Part shown: positions 5,603-8,779 of the stretch, piece by piece | How the letters are laid out: each line of letters starts with the position of its first letter | Numbering within the stretch: position 1 is the first letter of the stretch | From: an uncultured Lysobacterales bacterium | Lineage (GTDB): Bacteria > Pseudomonadota > Gammaproteobacteria > Xanthomonadales > SZUA-36 | Reading direction: 5' to 3' | NCBI GenBank assembly: GCA_937974465.1 | Contig: CALJWY010000027.1 | Span: 1-8,779, forward strand | Length of the DNA stretch: 8,779 nt | Program-made: the position numbers and the translations under genes | The notes under the pieces: generated by a model | What the model saw: the letters and a program-made list of their open reading frames with translations, nothing else | What the model was told of the DNA's origin: nothing | The model's database searches: none

Positions 5603-7456
5603 TTATAGCGGTATATAGATCACCGTATTAGAAATCAGGATCATGATAAAAATCAGGCCTGTGGTCATCGGCCCCAGGTAAATTCTGCCTGTCATGCGGA
5701 AAAAATACCGATTGAAATAAGGCAACACGAACATCATCGGCACCACGGCGAATAACAAGTTCACATACAGCCAGCCATCCGTCCAATAGACCATTCCGGT
5801 GACTGCAAAGGTCAGGTACTGGACGAATACGATGAGCATCAGGCCAAGTGAATTGGCAAAGCCACCCACCAGCATGCTCTTCCACTCCGGTTCGCCCTCA
5901 AACCGCATCGCAGCATTGATTCGCAATGAATTGGACAACAGGAATATAAAGAAGAACGGCACGTACATGGCCAGCAGAATGAGCAACGGTGGCTGGAAGG
6001 TACGCACCCCCATGAACAGGAAGCGGTAATCCACGTGCAGGAAATAATAAACCACGAACAGAACCAGGAAATAGAACACGAACAGGGCCAACGAGAGAAG
6101 AAAAGTTCGCCAGAGCTCGATGCGACTTGTTGCTGTGCCCCACATTGCCGGCGTGACCCCGTTCTTCTTGCCAAAAAACCGGTAACTGAGCCAGAACATG
6201 AGGTAGCCAACGCTGCCGTTTAACACCGCCCACAGCATCACGGCATTGTTCATGCGTTGCGGGAAAAACCAGGTTTGCTGCCGGGTAGATGCGGCGACGA
6301 ACAGCTTCTGCGACAACTCGGCCATCGGAATATAGGTAAAGCAGGCAATAAGAGCACCCACCACAAACATTCCCCAGAAAAGCAGTTTGCCCTTACCCTT
6401 GGGCTTGGACAAGGCCGGTGGCAGGGCGTGAACCAATGGCTTGAAATATGGAATTTCCAACAACAACCTACCCATTGGAATCACCGCAACCAGTGCTGCA
6501 ATCAACGAAATGAGTCCCAGCAGTTCTTTCCAGTACCAGACCTGGTCATCACTCGTGATATCAGTTTCGAGATCAAAAACTTCTTCGAAAAACTCGATCT
6601 GATTGGCCGTTGCTTCGATAATATAAGGTTGAAAAGGGTGCAGAATCCGTTCGTTGTGCACGACCCTCAGGGTTCTGTCGTCCTTGCTGCCGTAATAGCG
6701 GCCCAGTTCAACTTCATTGATCTGATCGTCCGCATCAGCCAGGCCGGAATTAACCGCCCTCAATGCTTCCGGCGCAGTTCGCATATCGCCATTTTTAAGC
6801 TCATTACGATAGGCGCCCTCATCGTAAAAGGCATAACTGACACCCACGTTGGAGCGGACGTCATTCAGCACATCATCTCTCAAAGTAAGCACATAACCGG
6901 ACACAAAAACTGAATGCAGTTTGCTGGCCTGGCCGGTCTCAATCGCCTCCCTGCCGAAATAGTTAGCTCCACGGATTGCAGCGTTACCACCCGCCGAGTG
7001 ACCTGTGGCTGCAATTCGACTCTTGTCGATGTAGTTCAGGTTGGGGGTGCCCGCAGCATAATCGACCACGGCAAACATTCCATAGCCCTCGGTGGTGGCT
7101 GCCCTGCGGCTCATCGAGGCACTCGAAAACCCCTGTGCATACGGGTCAATCAGGATGGCTACAATCCCTCGGCGCGAAAGCTCAATGGCGACATTGGCCA
7201 GGGCTTCCTTGGAGCGCTGGAAGCCCGGTATCACAACCACAAGCGGGGCCGGTTTTTCAGCGGTTACCGAGCGGGGTTTATACAAATCTGCAACCACCCA
7301 CTGACCATTGTGAGTGGGGATTTTAATATCCTGTACATGCACCCGTCCCCAGGATGTCTGAATCATCGAGGCGATCAAGCTTGCAAAACAAACAACCAGT
7401 AAAGATAACAATAACAGACGCTTGCTTGATTTAATCTGATTTTCAGCCAAGTTCAT
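5603..7456 (-). CDS. Membrane-anchored alpha/beta hydrolase with multi-helix C-terminal domain
   Basis: This 617-residue two-part protein has one N-terminal helix (about 13-32) followed by an alpha/beta-hydrolase domain (about 40-290), probably on the periplasmic side. The hydrolase part has a PGFQ oxyanion-region turn (77-80), a strand and turn ILIDPYAQGFS (101-111), and the nucleophile elbow TGHSAGG with Ser154. H273 (HPFQPY) is a candidate catalytic histidine; the acid is uncertain. About eight membrane helices follow: roughly 310-334, 357-377, 403-426, 449-473, 488-508, 526-556, 562-582 and 594-615. The hydrolase resembles dienelactone-hydrolase or lipase-like enzymes; I do not recognise the membrane part. 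A role on a lipid or envelope ester is inference. The ATG has only a distant AGGA. It lies 114 bases downstream of the GcvR-like gene on the same strand. Confidence 0.85.
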   Translation of the reverse strand: MNLAENQIKSSKRLLLLSLLVVCFASLIASMIQTSWGRVHVQDIKIPTHNGQWVVADLYKPRSVTAEKPAPLVVVIPGFQRSKEALANVAIELSRRGIVAILIDPYAQGFSSASMSRRAATTEGYGMFAVVDYAAGTPNLNYIDKSRIAATGHSAGGNAAIRGANYFGREAIETGQASKLHSVFVSGYVLTLRDDVLNDVRSNVGVSYAFYDEGAYRNELKNGDMRTAPEALRAVNSGLADADDQINEVELGRYYGSKDDRTLRVVHNERILHPFQPYIIEATANQIEFFEEVFDLETDITSDDQVWYWKELLGLISLIAALVAVIPMGRLLLEIPYFKPLVHALPPALSKPKGKGKLLFWGMFVVGALIACFTYIPMAELSQKLFVAASTRQQTWFFPQRMNNAVMLWAVLNGSVGYLMFWLSYRFFGKKNGVTPAMWGTATSRIELWRTFLLSLALFVFYFLVLFVVYYFLHVDYRFLFMGVRTFQPPLLILLAMYVPFFFIFLLSNSLRINAAMRFEGEPEWKSMLVGGFANSLGLMLIVFVQYLTFAVTGMVYWTDGWLYVNLLFAVVPMMFVLPYFNRYFFRMTGRIYLGPMTTGLIFIMILISNTVIYIPL

Positions 7457-7520
7457 TTCTACGGGTTAATTCCTGTGCTTGTTCTTGTGTTTGGAAAACT
7501 CTAGGGGGGTTGGGTTGCAA

Positions 7521-7541
7521 GCGCAAATTACATTATTGCGC
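7521..7541. promoter_or_regulatory. Inverted repeat GCGCAA-N9-TTGCGC upstream of the hydrolase gene
   Basis: GCGCAA (7521-7526) and TTGCGC (7536-7541) form a perfect 6-bp inverted repeat around an AT-rich 9-base centre. An extra TTGC (7515-7518) adjoins the left arm. It lies about 65 bases before the hydrolase start and about 30 bases after the GcvR-like stop. There is no U-run on the minus strand, so a regulator-binding site is more likely than a terminator. The regulator is unknown. Confidence 0.3.
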
Positions 7542-7570
7542 ATTCAAAAGGATAACGCATGGGAGACAGG

Positions 7571-8089
7571 TTAAATTTCCAGGCGAATATCCACCATCAG
7601 CTCGTTGGCCATTTCTTCGAGTTCGTGTACCAACACATCGATGTCCGCACTCAAGGGTACAACCAGTTGCGCACTGGCTTTGAAGAGGTTGCCGCCACCC
7701 ATGGATGCGCTTTCTACAAAGGTTTCGAGTTTCTTTACGTTAACATCGTGATTGGTCAGAATGCTGGTGATGTCATGCACGATGCCTCTACGGTTATTGC
7801 CCACCAGGTTCAATAGGTATTCTCGTGTTTCTTTGGTCGCGGGTGGTTCTTCACTGACATGCGCAATGACTCGAATGCCGCTAGCCTCGAGGGCCTCCAG
7901 TTGTTGCACACAGGCAATGGCTTTCTCGCTGGGTACGGATGCCAGCAAAATTCCGGCAAATTTGCCGACGAGGGAGCTCATGCTGCTCTCTGACCAACTT
8001 CCATCGTGTTGATAAAGGACTTCGGAAACCGTCTTGATGATGCCGGGTTGGTCATCGGCAATGATGGTTAAAACAATAGGCGTTTTCAT
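7571..8089 (-). CDS. GcvR-like protein with two ACT domains
   Basis: This 172-residue cytoplasmic protein consists of two ACT domains in tandem. The first (about 3-80) begins PIVLTIIADDQPGIIKTVSE, the classic ACT start with a D-x-P-G-I turn. The second (about 89-172) begins YLLNLVGNNRRGIVHDITSI and includes a GGGN segment near 131-134. The arrangement and length match the GcvR family; in E. coli GcvR binds GcvA and represses the glycine-cleavage operon unless glycine is present. No gcv genes or GcvA are visible here, so the regulatory target is unproven and it may sense another amino acid. It lies 97 bases downstream of carbamate kinase on the same strand. The ATG has a modest GAAAG four bases upstream. 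Confidence 0.87.
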   Translation of the reverse strand: MKTPIVLTIIADDQPGIIKTVSEVLYQHDGSWSESSMSSLVGKFAGILLASVPSEKAIACVQQLEALEASGIRVIAHVSEEPPATKETREYLLNLVGNNRRGIVHDITSILTNHDVNVKKLETFVESASMGGGNLFKASAQLVVPLSADIDVLVHELEEMANELMVDIRLEI

Positions 8090-8186
8090 AAGCTTTCAGT
8101 TCGGTTTGGTCGCCAGCAGAAAGTAATATGATATCGGAAAGTGCGCTGGCCCGACTCTTTTTTGTTTCCTTGTGAGCGCTGCCGGC

Positions 8187-8779
8187 TTAAGACTCAAACA
8201 CAATTCCATCGACATCATTTGAAATTAATGTGCCCGCTTCGCCGTCCATGATTTTTTTCAGCTCAGAAAGCCGGCCGATGGCACTGTTGTTGCCGGTTTC
8301 GCGCACAAACTTGCAGGCTCCGTGTACTTTTGGACCCATGCTGCCACTGGCAAAACTCATACTTTCGAGCACATCCGGGTGTGCCGCCTTGATGGCTTTT
8401 TGCTTGTCCGTACCAAAATCGGTATAAACATTGGAAACGTCTGACAACATGATAAACATACCCGCTCCAAGATCACAGGCCAGCAGACCGGAGGCCAGGT
8501 CCTTATCGATCACGGCCTCAACACCAAATAGCTTGCTGTGCTCATCATAGGCAACCGGTATACCGCCGCCACCGGCACAGATAACCGTAATACCACTGTC
8601 CACCAGCATACGAATCACATTCTTTTCAATAATACGCTGTGGTATGGGCGAAGGAACAACTCGCCGAAAATACTGTCCATCGGCCGCCATGGTCCAGTTT
8701 TTTTCTTTTTGTAATCTCAGTGCTTCGGCCTCATCGTAAATTGGTCCCACATGCTTGGTCGGGTGCTGGAATGCAGGGT
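8187..8779 (-). CDS. arcC: Carbamate kinase, C-terminal part (N-terminus outside the window)
   Basis: Carbamate kinase transfers phosphate from carbamoyl phosphate to ADP, making ATP, CO2 and ammonia; it is the last step of the arginine deiminase pathway. The visible 196 residues begin PAFQHPTKHVGPIYDEAEA and continue off the right edge; a GTG at 8750 is internal. Family landmarks are PTKHVGP (6-12), AGGGGIPV (68-75), VIDKDLAS (89-96), the SDV segment (112-114) and GSMGPKV (145-151), in the correct order for the amino-acid kinase fold. About 110-120 N-terminal residues should lie beyond the window. It ends with a short tail, DVDGIVFES, after the usual GTLI. Deiminase and ornithine carbamoyltransferase genes may lie upstream. 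Because it is transcribed toward the GcvR-like gene, the two may share a transcript. Confidence 0.93.
   Translation of the reverse strand, partial: PAFQHPTKHVGPIYDEAEALRLQKEKNWTMAADGQYFRRVVPSPIPQRIIEKNVIRMLVDSGITVICAGGGGIPVAYDEHSKLFGVEAVIDKDLASGLLACDLGAGMFIMLSDVSNVYTDFGTDKQKAIKAAHPDVLESMSFASGSMGPKVHGACKFVRETGNNSAIGRLSELKKIMDGEAGTLISNDVDGIVFES

Noticed and set aside
6257..7402. Long plus-strand frames opposite the hydrolase gene
   Set aside because: They have no recognisable domains and lie antisense to a strongly coding hydrolase/membrane protein, so they are shadows.
7503..7514. G-rich run as a G-quadruplex
   Set aside because: There are only two G-runs; four are required.
1..8779. Defence island, mobile element, CRISPR array or RNA gene
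   Set aside because: No transposase, integrase, regular direct repeats, or tRNA/rRNA signatures were seen; the MBL, MazG-like and AddA-type genes all fit housekeeping roles.

Overview
This is a gene-dense chromosomal window, probably from an aerobic heterotrophic gammaproteobacterium. That reading rests on the look of the proteins (an AddA/RecB-type nuclease, a HI0933/YhiN flavoprotein, a GcvR-like double-ACT protein and an acidic small protein resembling the PA3496 group of pseudomonads) and on moderate GC. I cannot name a genus. I see no tRNA, rRNA, insertion sequence, phage gene or CRISPR array.

Layout, left to right. Positions 1-849 (+) hold the C-terminal end of an AddA-type helicase-nuclease. 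Facing it, on the minus strand, is a likely two-gene unit: a MazG-like nucleotide pyrophosphohydrolase (2126-1779) followed by an exported metallo-beta-lactamase-fold protein (1745-861). A divergent spacer containing an inverted repeat (2200-2242) separates this unit from a small four-helix membrane protein resembling a piece of heme-copper oxidase subunit I (2327-2710, +). Next, on the minus strand, is an exported TolB-like beta-propeller protein (3790-2849). A possible 47-residue reading frame broken by one base (2849-2707) follows it and exactly fills the gap to the convergent gene. A second divergent spacer (about 3791-4000) leads to a YhiN-family flavoprotein (4001-5260, +). After it comes a small acidic protein (5351-5599, +) with the best promoter in the window (TTGACA, 17 bases, TTTAAT).

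From 5603 to the right edge all genes are on the minus strand. In order of transcription they are carbamate kinase (right edge to 8187, N-terminus outside the window), a GcvR-like double-ACT protein (8089-7571), and a large protein made of an N-terminal alpha/beta-hydrolase domain and about eight C-terminal membrane helices (7456-5603). Spacers of roughly 100 bases allow either read-through or separate promoters.

The themes are DNA repair, nucleotide-pool cleaning, envelope or periplasmic functions, and arginine/carbamoyl-phosphate and possibly glycine metabolism. Most genes belong to known families and I see no convincing new multi-gene system. The points most worth a second look are the frame-broken mini-gene, the dyad between the divergent genes at 2200-2242, the stand-alone oxidase-like helix bundle, and the hydrolase with a large membrane domain.
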